Part shown: positions 27,479 to 37,351 of the stretch, one piece after another | Numbering within the stretch: position 1 is the first letter of the stretch | Layout: each line of letters begins with the position of its first letter | Source of the DNA: Bacillota bacterium | GTDB taxonomy: Bacteria; Bacillota; Bacilli; Alicyclobacillales; SLC66 | DNA length: 64,000 nucleotides | Direction of reading: 5' to 3' | NCBI GenBank assembly: GCA_021828865.1 | Contig: JAJZCW010000001.1 | Span: 81,851 to 145,850, forward strand | Translations under genes and position numbers: made by a program | Notes under the pieces: model-generated | The model's database searches: none | Told to the model about the DNA's origin: nothing | The model's input: the letters and a program-made list of their open reading frames with translations, nothing else

Positions 27479-28597
27479 TCATGCCAAAACGTCTTCCAGC
27501 GGTGTGTAATCCAGCTTCAAGCTTTTTGCTACTGCTTCATATGTCACTTTTCCTCTAATCACATTGACACCTTTGGCGAGTGATGCGCTGGCAAACACTG
27601 CCGCACGATAACCTTTATTCGCAATTTGCAAAGCATATGGCAGCGTAGAGTTGGTCAGTGCTAAAGTGGAGGTACGAGGAACCGCACCTGGCATATTAGC
27701 GACTGCATAATGGATGACACCGTATTTTTCATAGGTGGGATTGCTGTGCGTAGTCACGCGGTCAATGGTTTCAATAGAGCCGCCCTGGTCAATCGCCACG
27801 TCGACAATGACGGAACCTTTTGGCATGTTTTTCACCATACTTTCCGTCACGAGTTTAGGAGCACGGGATCCTGGGATCAGCACACACCCAATTAATAAAT
27901 CAGCTTTGCTTACGGCCTGTTCAATGTTGTACTCGTTTGACATTAGTGTTCGAACGCGGCCCGTAAACAAGTCATCCAACTGCCGCAAACGGTCCGGGTT
28001 CACGTCGAGAATGGTGACGTCCGCACCGGTTCCTAGCGCCATTTTCGCCGCATTGGTGCCTACGATGCCACCGCCGACGATTACTACTTCACCAGGTAAT
28101 ACTCCCGGTACACCACCAAGTAAAATACCTTTGCCGCCTTGCTGACGTTCCAAGTATTGGGCACCAATTTGCACCGCCATGCGACCAGCCACTTCACTCA
28201 TGGGCGTCAGTAGAGGTAGTGAGCGGTCAGGTAATTGGATGGTCTCGTAGGCAATCGCAATGACACCACTTTCCATTAATGCCTTCGTCAATTCTAACTC
28301 TGGCGCCAAATGCAGATAGGTAAAGAGCACGAGGCTCTGCCGGAAATAGCCGTATTCTTCAGGCAATGGTTCTTTTACTTTCATTACCATTTCCGCACCT
28401 TGCCATACTTCAGATGCTTGCCCTAACACTTCTGCGCCTGCCGCTAAATAATCTTCATCGAGAAAACCGCTGCCTATTCCTGCGTTTTTTTCCACCAACA
28501 CTTTATGCCCGTTGGAAACGAAAGCTCTTGCGCCACCAGGAGTCAAGGCTACACGATTTTCATTGTCTTTAATTTCCTTTGGTACACCTATAATCAA
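27479..28597 (-). CDS. ald: Alanine dehydrogenase
   Basis: This 372-residue NAD-dependent enzyme interconverts L-alanine and pyruvate plus ammonia. It begins with [21 protein letters not shown] and contains [11 protein letters not shown], the nucleotide-binding [28 protein letters not shown] and [17 protein letters not shown] chose the TTG at 28597 because it gives the family N-terminus (MIIGVPKEI) and is ten bases from GGGAGG. In Bacillus, alanine dehydrogenase is needed for growth on alanine and for normal sporulation. Confidence 0.96.
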   Translation of the reverse strand: MIIGVPKEIKDNENRVALTPGGARAFVSNGHKVLVEKNAGIGSGFLDEDYLAAGAEVLGQASEVWQGAEMVMKVKEPLPEEYGYFRQSLVLFTYLHLAPELELTKALMESGVIAIAYETIQLPDRSLPLLTPMSEVAGRMAVQIGAQYLERQQGGKGILLGGVPGVLPGEVVIVGGGIVGTNAAKMALGTGADVTILDVNPDRLRQLDDLFTGRVRTLMSNEYNIEQAVSKADLLIGCVLIPGSRAPKLVTESMVKNMPKGSVIVDVAIDQGGSIETIDRVTTHSNPTYEKYGVIHYAVANMPGAVPRTSTLALTNSTLPYALQIANKGYRAAVFASASLAKGVNVIRGKVTYEAVAKSLKLDYTPLEDVLA

Positions 28598-28629
28598 AAC
28601 CAAAAACCTCCCATATACTAGCTATCCGC

Positions 28630-28962
28630 TCATCTGGCGGATGCCTTGAAAATTTGCAACACCAGATCAAAATTATCTGGTTGGACAGGGTCTTCCAATG
28701 CGAGTTTGTTTACTGATTCATAGCCACACTCTTTGCAACGGTGTCGAATCATGTAGCCTTTTTTGGAATGTTGATAAATTTCGATCGGCTTCATGGTTCC
28801 TCCGCAGTTTGCAGCTCTGTCCCCCGGATAGTGGTCCAAGTGAACACTATGTAAACAAAATGGGCAATGGTTGCGACAACCTGTTTGAAGTGGCGGCACA
28901 TGATGATGACAGACTCGGCATTCAAAAGATTCATTAATAACTTGAAAACGTCTTCCCGACAT
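28630..28962 (-). CDS. RNHCP domain protein
   Basis: This protein of about 110 residues has eight cysteines in zinc-ribbon-like pairs (CRVC, CRNHCPFC, CGG, CKECG). The central GCRNHCPFCLHSVHLD is the defining RNHCP motif, and RHRCKECGYESVNKLA ends the domain. The family has no established function. The start is inferred from AGGTGG seven bases before the ATG at 28962. It follows the EndoQ gene in the same direction. Confidence 0.8.
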   Translation of the reverse strand: MSGRRFQVINESFECRVCHHHVPPLQTGCRNHCPFCLHSVHLDHYPGDRAANCGGTMKPIEIYQHSKKGYMIRHRCKECGYESVNKLALEDPVQPDNFDLVLQIFKASAR

Positions 28963-29015
28963 GTACATACCACCTGATGTGAGTATATTCGATGGCTTCG
29001 TTGCAAGCAAATAAG

Positions 29016-30203
29016 TTAAGAATTTCGCAATTGTCCATAAAATCCGCCGGCGCCTGGGATAAATTCCAATTGTCCTCGGCGAGCCTTGTCGATTTCCCTA
29101 GCGAGAGGTTCACCCACTACCTTGATCAAATCCTCAGTATCTACTTTATTGAGAATGTTCATCTCTGATCCAAATTCACGAAAAAGCAAATCCATTTTCT
29201 TGCTTCCCAATCCAGGTATCCATTCGAGAGGAATCTGGTGGAGATAGGGCGGTCGAAAATCAGGGGAAACACTGGCATCCCGATCCGCAATGAACTGCAA
29301 TCGATTCCATACCCCTTGAATAATACGCGTTTCTTTGCAATAAGGGCAGTAACTTATCGCCTGATCCCAGTGTTGTCCACATTTTGGACAAAAGGAAAGA
29401 TGATATTTCCCCATTTCCGGCCACAGCCCTACATTAAACACCATTTGCCGCCGTTCAGGATACTGCAACGCTTCACGGTAAGCAGTGAAATTCATCTCCG
29501 GTAGCTCTACCACATGATACTCCCTGCCCATTTTCGTTACGGAGTGGGCATCGCTGTTTGTTACAAACGAAAAACGGGAAAGCTCAGATAATCGATCCGC
29601 CATGTTGGTATCAGCTGACAACCCCAATTCCACTGCAGTCACATATTCATCTGCAATCATTTCCGACATATGGTGGACACAGTTGCCATACAGCCCTTTG
29701 TGAGGCGTAAACGCGTGATTGATGATCAAGATGCCATCTAATTCGCGAACGAATTCCCCCAAATCATTGGCGGATGCCCGGGTGCGCTGTGATGATAATG
29801 TCGAATTTTTCTGTCTAAAAGTCAGCCACTGGGAGAGTTCCTCAAGTGCAGCAAGCGAACCCACAAATGCGCCAAAATGTGCAGCGCAACCTTCAGGGCC
29901 TTGTATTTCTACTTCTGCGCCTGGCATCAGCAGTATATTTTCAGCTGTTGCAAGGAATCCACCACCTGCTACCTCGATAAGGCGCGATTCTAGGATCATT
30001 TGTTGAATGTCGTCAAGAATCGGTACGGCGGCGGCGTCGATCAGACCAATTAAGTCCAACCCTTTCTGATATCTTGCCGCCTTAATCACACTGTCTAAAG
30101 TAAGCTTGGAAGAAGCAGCCATTTTAATCGGTGATCCGTTGCTTGAGCGTCCGATGTGAACATGACCGTCCACATAATAACGCTTAATTGGCAGTTGATC
30201 CAT
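29016..30203 (-). CDS. EndoQ-type PHP-domain endonuclease
   Basis: This 395-residue protein has an N-terminal PHP domain (DGHVHIGRSSNGSPIKMAAS, GLIDAAA, LIINHAFTP, TNSDAHSVTKMGREYH). A four-cysteine zinc ribbon follows (CPKCGQHWDQAISYCPYC), then a C-terminal helix-hairpin-helix (IPGLGSKKMDLLFREFGS). This layout is that of endonuclease Q, which nicks DNA at deaminated bases, and of Bacillus YqxK-region homologues. It overlaps the end of nudF by 20 bases. Activity is inferred from the family. Confidence 0.82.
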   Translation of the reverse strand: MDQLPIKRYYVDGHVHIGRSSNGSPIKMAASSKLTLDSVIKAARYQKGLDLIGLIDAAAVPILDDIQQMILESRLIEVAGGGFLATAENILLMPGAEVEIQGPEGCAAHFGAFVGSLAALEELSQWLTFRQKNSTLSSQRTRASANDLGEFVRELDGILIINHAFTPHKGLYGNCVHHMSEMIADEYVTAVELGLSADTNMADRLSELSRFSFVTNSDAHSVTKMGREYHVVELPEMNFTAYREALQYPERRQMVFNVGLWPEMGKYHLSFCPKCGQHWDQAISYCPYCKETRIIQGVWNRLQFIADRDASVSPDFRPPYLHQIPLEWIPGLGSKKMDLLFREFGSEMNILNKVDTEDLIKVVGEPLAREIDKARRGQLEFIPGAGGFYGQLRNS

Positions 30204-30729
30204 ACAACCACCAAAATAGACCGATCAACGTTTTGGCATCCTTGATCTGTCCCGTTTGGATCAGGTTCATCACTTCATCTTTGGTGTAATCCTTACCATC
30301 AATAAATTCATCTTCATCCGGTTGAGTTTTCTCAAACGTAAGGCCACTTGCCACAAATAGATACATGATTTCGTCGGAAAAACCCGGTGTCGAGTAAAAT
30401 TCCATCACTTTGGAGAGATTCTCCGCTCGGTACCCTGTTTCCTCGAGCAATTCCCTACGGGCTGCTTCATCTATCGGTTCTCCAGGTTCCAATTTACCTG
30501 CGGGGATCTCTATTGAGATTTGCCCAATGGGATGGCGGTATTGAGTGACAAGCACCAATTTTCCATCTTCCGTTTCTGCCACCACAGCCACAGCTCCAGG
30601 ATGTTCGACTATCTCACGCGTAGTTTCTTTTCCATCCGGAAGTCTCACCGTATCGATTCGCAAGTGAATCATTCTTCCGCGATATATATCCTGTTTGGAA
30701 ACCAGCGTCTCTTCCAAATGTGATGTCAA
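30184..30729 (-). CDS. nudF: ADP-ribose pyrophosphatase (NUDIX)
   Basis: This NUDIX hydrolase of about 181 residues has the signature GEPIDEAARRELLEETGY and the ADP-ribose-type downstream tyrosine/proline context FYSTPGFSDEIMYLFVA. It splits ADP-ribose to AMP and ribose 5-phosphate. The start is uncertain: a TTG at 30729 is eight bases after GGGAGG and aligns with the family start, while an ATG at 30747 has a weaker site. Confidence 0.9.
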   Translation of the reverse strand: MTSHLEETLVSKQDIYRGRMIHLRIDTVRLPDGKETTREIVEHPGAVAVVAETEDGKLVLVTQYRHPIGQISIEIPAGKLEPGEPIDEAARRELLEETGYRAENLSKVMEFYSTPGFSDEIMYLFVASGLTFEKTQPDEDEFIDGKDYTKDEVMNLIQTGQIKDAKTLIGLFWWLYGSTAN

Positions 30730-30792
30730 CTTCAATTCCTCCCTCATAATTTGGTGCTCACCTTGCATACACAAAGAGCATGAGGTGATGAA

Positions 30793-30942
30793 ATGTACCT
30801 TTATTTTAATTCAAACAAACTAGTAATCAAAGGAACGCCAAGTCAGGTTTGCCATACACTACGTTCATTGTCTGACAATGACAAAGAACCGCTTACCAAC
30901 TGGCTTAAGCGTCATACTAACACAAACAGACCCCGCAAATAA
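30793..30942 (+). CDS. MciZ-like small protein, 49 aa
   Basis: An ATG behind GAGGTGATGA opens a 49-codon frame divergent from nudF. The pattern KLVIKGTPSQVCHTLRSL followed by LTNWLKR lines up without gaps with B. subtilis MciZ (VVLVGKAWEIRAKLKEY then VKDWISK), as I recall it. MciZ is the 40-residue sporulation peptide that caps FtsZ filaments. I also recall, without checking, that mciZ lies near nudF in Bacillus. The gene is followed at once by a hairpin. Identity is modest, so this remains an inference. Confidence 0.6.
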   Translation: MYLYFNSNKLVIKGTPSQVCHTLRSLSDNDKEPLTNWLKRHTNTNRPRK

Positions 30943-30952
30943 AATTGCGGGG
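30931..30952. terminator. Hairpin between the MciZ-like gene and the peptidase gene
   Basis: A perfect 8-bp stem CCCCGCAA/TTGCGGGG encloses six bases and overlaps the last codons of the small plus-strand gene. The minus strand has only a loose T-rich run after it and the plus strand has little. It may serve the convergent peptidase transcript, but it is an imperfect terminator. Confidence 0.55.
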
Positions 30953-30967
30953 CTTCGAAGGTAACGT

Positions 30968-32104
30968 TTATGCGTATCGGTTGCATTCTCTCACTATTTC
31001 GATGATCAATTCTGCACTATGCACTAAGTCATCAATGCGAATCCACTCTTCGAGGGTATGCACCTGCTGATAACCCATTGCCAAATTAAGGACAGGGATG
31101 CCTTTACTGGCGATTACATTGGCATCGCTTCCTCCCCCGGTCGGGCCAAATCGAGGGACCAAATCCATACTTGCCATAGCATGGTGGACGATATCTCGTA
31201 AGAAAGAATTTTCATCAGTATGAAGTGCAGGGTAACTGTCCGTCCACTGCAGTTCAACCTGTGCGCCATATTCATCCGCAGTCTCTTTTAGCGCATGGTT
31301 CATGCCCGCCACTTGACTTGCCAATTTCGCAGATTTAAGGCTGCGAACCTCTGCATGAAGCTCCACGCGATCACAGACAATATTGGTCGCAAATCCACCT
31401 TTTATTGTGCCAATATTGGCGGTGGTCTCTTCATCAATTCTGCCCAAATTCATCTTGGCGATGGCATGCGCAGCTACTTCAATAGCACTGATCCCTTTTT
31501 CAGGCGCGAGCCCCGCATGAGCGGCTTTCCCTAGTATTCTGGCATGAAGTTTGGTTTGCGCAGGGCCTTCCGTAACCACAAATCCTAGCGGTCCGCTGGA
31601 ATCCACCACAAACCCAAATTCCGCCATCAAACGAGAACGCTCTAATGCTTTCGCTCCAAGCAAACCGGCTTCCTCGCAGACCGTGAATACCACTTCTATT
31701 GGAGGGTGATTGTCACTCTCTCTTTTTAGTACTCGCAACATTTGCAACAATCCCGCTATACCCGCCTTGTCATCGGCGCCAAGCACTGTCTTGCCATCGC
31801 TAGTAATACGGTCTTCGTGTCGAATGGGGTTAATCCCGAGTCCAGGCACAGCAGTGTCCATGTGTGCCATCAACAAAATGGTCTTTTTCCCAGGGTCTCC
31901 TTGTACACGGACAATCAGGTTGCCGGAGTTCCCCCCTACTATGGCAGCGGCACCATCCTCTTCGACATCGTAACCCAGTTCCTCGACCACACCGCGGATA
32001 TAAGCCGCGACATTGGCTTCATCGCGCGATTCACTAGAAATGGAAACCAAAGTCATAAAGTCGGCAATTAGCCCTTCGCGATCCACTGTCATCACGCTGT
32101 TCAT
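30968..32104 (-). CDS. M20 peptidase, PepT-like (YqjE family)
   Basis: This 378-residue zinc peptidase of family M20 has LLMAHMDTAVPG and VLGADDKAGIAG (zinc ligands), VFTVCEEAGLLGAKAL (catalytic glutamate pair), HAGLAPEKGISAIEVAAHAI in the dimerisation domain and FGPTGGGSDANV. It resembles tripeptidase T and Bacillus YqjE. YqjE also neighbours the carboxylase gene yqjD there, so the synteny is conserved. The exact ATG (32104 or 32113) is unclear. Confidence 0.87.
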   Translation of the reverse strand: MNSVMTVDREGLIADFMTLVSISSESRDEANVAAYIRGVVEELGYDVEEDGAAAIVGGNSGNLIVRVQGDPGKKTILLMAHMDTAVPGLGINPIRHEDRITSDGKTVLGADDKAGIAGLLQMLRVLKRESDNHPPIEVVFTVCEEAGLLGAKALERSRLMAEFGFVVDSSGPLGFVVTEGPAQTKLHARILGKAAHAGLAPEKGISAIEVAAHAIAKMNLGRIDEETTANIGTIKGGFATNIVCDRVELHAEVRSLKSAKLASQVAGMNHALKETADEYGAQVELQWTDSYPALHTDENSFLRDIVHHAMASMDLVPRFGPTGGGSDANVIASKGIPVLNLAMGYQQVHTLEEWIRIDDLVHSAELIIEIVRECNRYA

Positions 32105-32143
32105 GAGCCCCATCTTCCCCTTAACGGCGTATTCCCATCTCTA

Positions 32144-33685
32144 TTACAAAGGAATATTGCCGTGTTTTTTCGGCAAGCGGACCTCTTCTTTATTGCGCAG
32201 CATTTCCAGGGCATCCACCAACTTTGCCCGTGTTTCTCTGGGATCGATGACATCATCAATCATACCGGCTGCTGCCGCAATATAAGGATTCGCAAACCGT
32301 TCCTTGTACTCAGCGATTTTCTGCGCACGAGTTGCTTCTGGATTGGTGCTTTGGGAAATCTCTCTTGCGTAAATGATATTGGCGGCACCTTCCGAACCCA
32401 TCACTGCCACTTCACCTGTGGGCCAAGAGAGCACAAGATCTGCGCCAATCGACTTAGAGTTAAGTGCCACATAAGCGCCACCATATGCTTTACGCAAAAT
32501 GACAGTAATCTTTGGCACTACCGCTTCCGAATAGGCATAAAGGATCTTTGCTCCATGACGAATAATACCACGGTGTTCCTGCATAACACCTGGAATAAAT
32601 CCAGTTACATCTTCAAACGTGACGATTGGAATGTTAAAAGAATCGCAAAACCGAATAAAGCGGGCGATTTTGTCTGAAGAATCAATATCGAGTCCGCCTG
32701 CCATGTATTTGGGTTGGTTGGCGATGATCCCCACAGGATACCCATCCATCCGAGCAAAGCCCACGACCGCATTTCTCGCAAAAGTAGGCATCACTTCAAG
32801 AAAATCGCCAAAGTCCACCACTCGTTTGATCACTTGTGATACGTCATATACCTTCGAACTGTCAACAGGAACCAGGTTCAGCATTTCCTCGTCGAGCGAT
32901 CGTTGTTCGTCCGATGTGGAACGAGGCGGCATCTCTTTGTGATTTTGAGGGAGAAAGGACAATAACCTGCGAACGCCGGCGAACACCTCTTCTTCCGTAG
33001 GCGCAGTGAAATGAGACACACCGCTGACGCTCGAGTGCACTTTGGCTCCCCCCAGATCCTCTGAGGAGATGACCTCACCTGTGACCGTCTCAATTACTTT
33101 AGGACCAGTGATAAACATTTGACTGGTTTTTTCCACCATAAAAATGAAATCAGTAATTGCAGGCGAATACACTGCGCCACCGGCACATGGCCCCATAATC
33201 ACAGAGATTTGCGGAACCACACCACTGTAGATGGCATTGCGATAAAAAACATGACCGTATCCATCGAGCGATTCTACGCCTTCCTGAATGCGCGCTCCAC
33301 CAGAATCATTTAGACCGATCACAGGCGCTCCGTTTTGCGCTGCCAAGTCCATGATGTTGGCGATTTTTTTGCCGTGCATTTCACCAAGCGATCCGCCAAA
33401 CACGGTGAAATCCTGTGCGAAAACATAGACTACCCGACCGTCGATTTTTCCCCAACCGGTCACCACGCCTTCAGCAGGAGCCTCCACATGTTCCATTCCA
33501 AAATATGTGCCGCTATGCTCAATAAAAGCACCGATCTCGCGAAACGTACCAGGATCCAACATCATTTCTATCCGTTCGCGGGCAGTGTACTTTCCCTTTT
33601 CATGTTGAGCCAAAATACGTTTATCCCCGCCGCCACGTTCTATTTTTTGTCGGCGATCTTCCAGATCATGTAATTTATTCTCCAC
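32144..33685 (-). CDS. Acyl-CoA carboxylase beta subunit (propionyl-CoA type)
   Basis: This 513-residue biotin-dependent carboxyltransferase has the N-terminal ILAQHEKGKYTARERIEMMLDPG and two crotonase-fold halves with DSGGARIQEGV, GPCAGGAVYSPA, ANQPKYMAGGLDIDSSDKIARFIRFCD and RKAYGGAYVALNSK. It transfers carboxyl groups to propionyl-CoA or related acyl-CoAs. The alternative is methylmalonyl-CoA decarboxylase alpha subunit, which is very similar. The GTG start follows AAGGAG that overlaps the previous stop. No biotin carboxylase subunit is nearby. Confidence 0.88.
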   Translation of the reverse strand: MENKLHDLEDRRQKIERGGGDKRILAQHEKGKYTARERIEMMLDPGTFREIGAFIEHSGTYFGMEHVEAPAEGVVTGWGKIDGRVVYVFAQDFTVFGGSLGEMHGKKIANIMDLAAQNGAPVIGLNDSGGARIQEGVESLDGYGHVFYRNAIYSGVVPQISVIMGPCAGGAVYSPAITDFIFMVEKTSQMFITGPKVIETVTGEVISSEDLGGAKVHSSVSGVSHFTAPTEEEVFAGVRRLLSFLPQNHKEMPPRSTSDEQRSLDEEMLNLVPVDSSKVYDVSQVIKRVVDFGDFLEVMPTFARNAVVGFARMDGYPVGIIANQPKYMAGGLDIDSSDKIARFIRFCDSFNIPIVTFEDVTGFIPGVMQEHRGIIRHGAKILYAYSEAVVPKITVILRKAYGGAYVALNSKSIGADLVLSWPTGEVAVMGSEGAANIIYAREISQSTNPEATRAQKIAEYKERFANPYIAAAAGMIDDVIDPRETRAKLVDALEMLRNKEEVRLPKKHGNIPL

Positions 33686-33690
33686 AAGCG

Positions 33691-34518
33691 CTACTCCTTA
33701 TCTGTAATTTGGCAGTATTCTGTCAGAACCCCATGACTGCTTTTGGGATGAATAAAACCAATCCATTTATTTTGACCTCCCGGTCTTGGCGATTCATCGA
33801 TCAGTCGATGTCCAGCCAGACGCGATCTCTCCAACCACGCTGCCACATCATCTACACGATACGCAATATGATGAATTCCCGGCCCTTTTGACGCAACAAA
33901 CTTTCCAATGGGTCCCTCATCAGAGGTGGATAGCAGCAGTTCGATATGTAATTCCCCTGCTTGCAAAAATACGGCATGCACTTTTTGATCGGGAATGTCC
34001 TCTTCATGCACCACGGAAAACCCGAGATGATCTCGATAAAATGCCAGTGTCTGCTCAAGGTCGGCTACGGCAATGCCGATGTGATCCACTTGAGATGGGG
34101 GCTCAAAAAAGGACAATTCCCCTTTGTTGAGAACGTTGTTGCGGATAAAATCCGCCATTTCACCGATCGTGCTGCCTGGTGTAAAGACTTCAGCGAGTCC
34201 TCTCTTTTTCAGTTCCAACACATCTTCAGGAGGAATGACGCCTCCGCCAATGATCAACATATCATCAATCCCGCGCTCTTGTAATCCTTCGACTACGGCA
34301 GGAAAAAGCGTCATATGCGCGCCAGATAACGAAGACAAGCCGATGCAATCCACATCTTCTTGTATGGCCGTTGCGATAATTTGTTCAACAGTCTGACGCA
34401 ATCCTGTATAAATAACCTCTAGCCCTTCATCCCGAAGCCCTTGGGCTACGACTAGTGCTCCCCGGTCATGGCCATCAAGTCCTGGTTTGGCGATCAGGAC
34501 ACGGATTGGACGATTCAC
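33691..34518 (-). CDS. Fused methylmalonyl-CoA mutase B12-binding domain and methylmalonyl-CoA epimerase
   Basis: This 275-residue protein joins two usually separate proteins. Residues about 5-135 form the cobalamin-binding domain of methylmalonyl-CoA mutase, with GLDGHDRG carrying the cobalt-ligand His17, LSSLSGAH and IIGGGVIP. Residues about 144-272 form a vicinal-oxygen-chelate epimerase with DHIGIAVADLEQTLAFYRD (His146), GELHIELL, GPGIHHIAYRV and GVLTEYCQ. The first part completes the mutase made by the gene upstream; the second interconverts the methylmalonyl-CoA epimers. The GTG at 34518 has GGGGAGG five bases upstream. Confidence 0.9.
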   Translation of the reverse strand: MNRPIRVLIAKPGLDGHDRGALVVAQGLRDEGLEVIYTGLRQTVEQIIATAIQEDVDCIGLSSLSGAHMTLFPAVVEGLQERGIDDMLIIGGGVIPPEDVLELKKRGLAEVFTPGSTIGEMADFIRNNVLNKGELSFFEPPSQVDHIGIAVADLEQTLAFYRDHLGFSVVHEEDIPDQKVHAVFLQAGELHIELLLSTSDEGPIGKFVASKGPGIHHIAYRVDDVAAWLERSRLAGHRLIDESPRPGGQNKWIGFIHPKSSHGVLTEYCQITDKE

Positions 34519-34540
34519 TCGGACCTCCCCTTTCTTCTGG

Positions 34541-36139
34541 TTAAACTGGTTGATATTCGCCAAATTCCTCTCTCAGCACATTCGCAATTTCGCCAAGCGT
34601 GGCATAAACGCGAACGGCATCAAGAATATAAGGCATCAGATTGTCATCACTTTTCGCCGCATTTCTCAGTGCGCTGAGCGTTGACTCGACTGCATGTTCG
34701 TCACGCTGTTGTTTTAAATGGAGAAGGTGTTCCTTCGCTTCCCGTTCAATACTCTCATCGACTCTTAGCAATTCCGGAACTTTTTCATTTTCGACGGTAA
34801 ACGCATTGACGCCCACGACGATCTCGTCTTTTCTCTCGATGGCGCGTTGAGTTTCGTATGCAGCGTTATGAATTTCCCGCTGCATATAGCCTTGTTCAAT
34901 CGCGCTCACCGCGCCTCCCATTTCATCAATGACACGCAGGTAATCGAGCACTTGTTTTTCAATCGTATCGGTCAGCGACTCCATGTAATAGGATCCCCCA
35001 AGCGGGTCTACGGTATCTGCCACGCCACTCTCATAAGCAATAATTTGCTGAGTACGAAGGGCAATCCTCGCAGAGTCTTCTGTAGGCAGCGCTAAGGCCT
35101 CATCCCGTGAATTGGTGTGCAAACTTTGGGTACCGCCTAGCACTGCGGCAAGTGCTTGCAAAGTCACCCGTACAATGTTGTTGTCCGGTTGTTGTGCTGT
35201 CAAAGTGGATCCGCCAGTCTGCGTATGAAAACGAAGTTGCAACGACTTTAGATTCTGTGCTCCGTATTCTTCCTTCATCAATCTTGCCCAAATTCGTCGG
35301 GCCGCCCTGTACTTGGCGATTTCTTCAAAGAACAGGTTATGCGCATTAAAGAAAAAGGAGAGCCTGGGAGCAAATTCATCAATATGAAGTCCTGCACTAA
35401 GGGCAGCGTTTACATAAGCTCTAGCGTTGGCCAGCGTGAATGCCACTTCCTGCACTGCAGTGCTTCCTGCTTCGCGAATATGATACCCACTAATGCTGAT
35501 GGTGTTGAATTTCGGTAATTTTTTCGCGCAGAATTCAAAAATATTAGTAATCAGACGCATCGAAGGAGTAGGTGGAAATATATACGTACCACGCGCGACA
35601 TATTCTTTTAAAATGTCATTTTGAATCGTTCCTGAAAGTTTATCCATGGAAACACCCTGCTTCTCGCCAACCACGATGTACATCGCGAGAAGGATGGCGG
35701 CAGGTGCATTGATCGTCATCGACGTGCTGACCTGATCAAGTGGAATCTTGTCAAAAAGCACTTCCATATCGGCGAGTGATGAGATCGAAACTCCGACCTT
35801 CCCCACTTCGCCTAATGCAAACGGATGATCGGCATCGTATCCGATTTGCGTTGGCAGATCAAAAGCCGTGGATAGTCCTGTCTGTCCTTGTTGCAAAAGG
35901 TAGCGAAAGCGTTCATTGGTCTGTTTGGCACTGCCAAACCCCGCGTATTGCCGCATGGTCCAAAACCTACCGCGATACATCGTGGATTGAACGCCTCTTG
36001 TAAACGGATACGCGCCGGGTTCGCCAAGGCGCGATTCCAGTTCATCAGCCAAGTCGGATTGATGATACACCCGCTCGACCTCGATGCCGGAAGAAACCGC
36101 AAAAACCTCTTTCCGTTCATTCTTCTTGTCTTTATTCAA
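34541..36139 (-). CDS. Methylmalonyl-CoA mutase large (substrate-binding) subunit
   Basis: This 532-residue TIM-barrel subunit isomerises methylmalonyl-CoA to succinyl-CoA with adenosylcobalamin. It shows the N-terminal [28 protein letters not shown] (CoA channel), [67 protein letters not shown] and [16 protein letters not shown]. It ends before the B12 domain, which is encoded by the next gene. The TTG start follows GGGGTGA. Confidence 0.95.
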   Translation of the reverse strand: MNKDKKNERKEVFAVSSGIEVERVYHQSDLADELESRLGEPGAYPFTRGVQSTMYRGRFWTMRQYAGFGSAKQTNERFRYLLQQGQTGLSTAFDLPTQIGYDADHPFALGEVGKVGVSISSLADMEVLFDKIPLDQVSTSMTINAPAAILLAMYIVVGEKQGVSMDKLSGTIQNDILKEYVARGTYIFPPTPSMRLITNIFEFCAKKLPKFNTISISGYHIREAGSTAVQEVAFTLANARAYVNAALSAGLHIDEFAPRLSFFFNAHNLFFEEIAKYRAARRIWARLMKEEYGAQNLKSLQLRFHTQTGGSTLTAQQPDNNIVRVTLQALAAVLGGTQSLHTNSRDEALALPTEDSARIALRTQQIIAYESGVADTVDPLGGSYYMESLTDTIEKQVLDYLRVIDEMGGAVSAIEQGYMQREIHNAAYETQRAIERKDEIVVGVNAFTVENEKVPELLRVDESIEREAKEHLLHLKQQRDEHAVESTLSALRNAAKSDDNLMPYILDAVRVYATLGEIANVLREEFGEYQPV

Positions 36140-36352
36140 GTCTCTTCACCCCGAAATAATAAACATATGATAAGTATAACACATTTATTTCATTAACCCC
36201 TTACAGACGATAACTCCGTGCAAAAATTCGCAAGTTCGCAACAACTATTGACCGATTTCGGGTTGCGTTATATGCCGTAATTTCGTTAATCTTATAAGGG
36301 TAGAAATAAGAACGCCAAAATTTTGTGGATTGGAAAAGGAGTGGACAACCCT

Positions 36353-37276
36353 TTGAAACGTGCAAAAATTACAGTAGTTGGCTCCGGTAATGTAGGAGCA
36401 TCCGTAGCACTTTACGCTGCCATGAAAGAGCTCGGCGATGTGGTGCTGACCGATATCGTGGAGGGCGTACCGCAAGGGAAAGCGCTTGACATGAAAGAAG
36501 CAGCACCAGTACTTGGCTTTAGCAGCAATGTCATTGGCACTAATTCCTATGATGAAACAGCCGATTCGGATGTTATCGTCATCACTGCGGGCATTGCCCG
36601 TAAACCAGGAATGAGCCGCGACGATCTTGTCGACACGAACGTCAAAGTGATTCGTTCGGTTGTCAAAGAAGTGGCGCCACGTTCCCCCAATGCCAAATTG
36701 GTGCTAGTCACCAATCCTGCGGACGTCATGGCGCAAGTGGCCTATCAAGAAAGCGGATTCCCTGCTGAGCGTATCATCGGCCTTGGTGGTGTGCTTGACA
36801 GCGCTCGCTTCCGCACCTTTATCTCAGAAGAACTCGGCGTGTCTCCCGTCGACATCACGGCTGTCGTACTTGGCGGCCACGGTGACGATATGGTACCACT
36901 TGTTCGGTATACTTACGCAGGCGGCATTCCTGTCGAAACACTGCTCAGCAAAGAGACCCTTGACAAAATTGTGCAACGCACGCGTCAAGGTGGTGCAGAA
37001 ATCGTCAACTATCTTAAAACGGGCAGCGCGTACTATGCGCCTGGCGCCTCCATTGTGGAAATGGTGGAAGCAATGTTGCTTGACCAAAAACGCATTCTTC
37101 CCTGCTCTGCCCTTGTTCGCGGCGAATACGGCGTAAATGATTTGTTCCTTGGCGTTCCGGTACTGCTAGGCAAAAACGGAGTAGAAAAAATCATGGAAAT
37201 CGAACTGACGGAAGACGAGAAAACAGCGCTGCATCAATCAGCAGATGGCGTTCGCAAAGTACTCAGCAAGCTTTAA
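36353..37276 (+). CDS. mdh: Malate dehydrogenase
   Basis: This 307-residue LDH/MDH-fold enzyme oxidises malate to oxaloacetate with NAD. It shows [47 protein letters not shown] (substrate arginines), [26 protein letters not shown] and [13 protein letters not shown] with the catalytic histidine. I chose the TTG at 36353, eleven bases after AAGGAG. It is divergent from the mutase locus. The sequence around the active site fits the LDH-like malate dehydrogenases of Bacilli. Confidence 0.95.
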   Translation: MKRAKITVVGSGNVGASVALYAAMKELGDVVLTDIVEGVPQGKALDMKEAAPVLGFSSNVIGTNSYDETADSDVIVITAGIARKPGMSRDDLVDTNVKVIRSVVKEVAPRSPNAKLVLVTNPADVMAQVAYQESGFPAERIIGLGGVLDSARFRTFISEELGVSPVDITAVVLGGHGDDMVPLVRYTYAGGIPVETLLSKETLDKIVQRTRQGGAEIVNYLKTGSAYYAPGASIVEMVEAMLLDQKRILPCSALVRGEYGVNDLFLGVPVLLGKNGVEKIMEIELTEDEKTALHQSADGVRKVLSKL

Positions 37277-37300
37277 TCGAAACGATAATGACCATTTATA

Positions 37301-37336
37301 TTGGGAAACAGGGTTCAAATCCTGTTTCCCAATTTT
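37301..37336 (+). terminator. Strong intrinsic terminator after mdh
   Basis: A perfect 12-bp stem (37301-37312 with 37321-37332) encloses eight bases and is followed by TTTT. It ends the mdh transcript just before the ribosome site of the next gene, which would need read-through or its own start. Confidence 0.85.
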
Positions 37337-37351
37337 ATCGGAGGGCTAATC

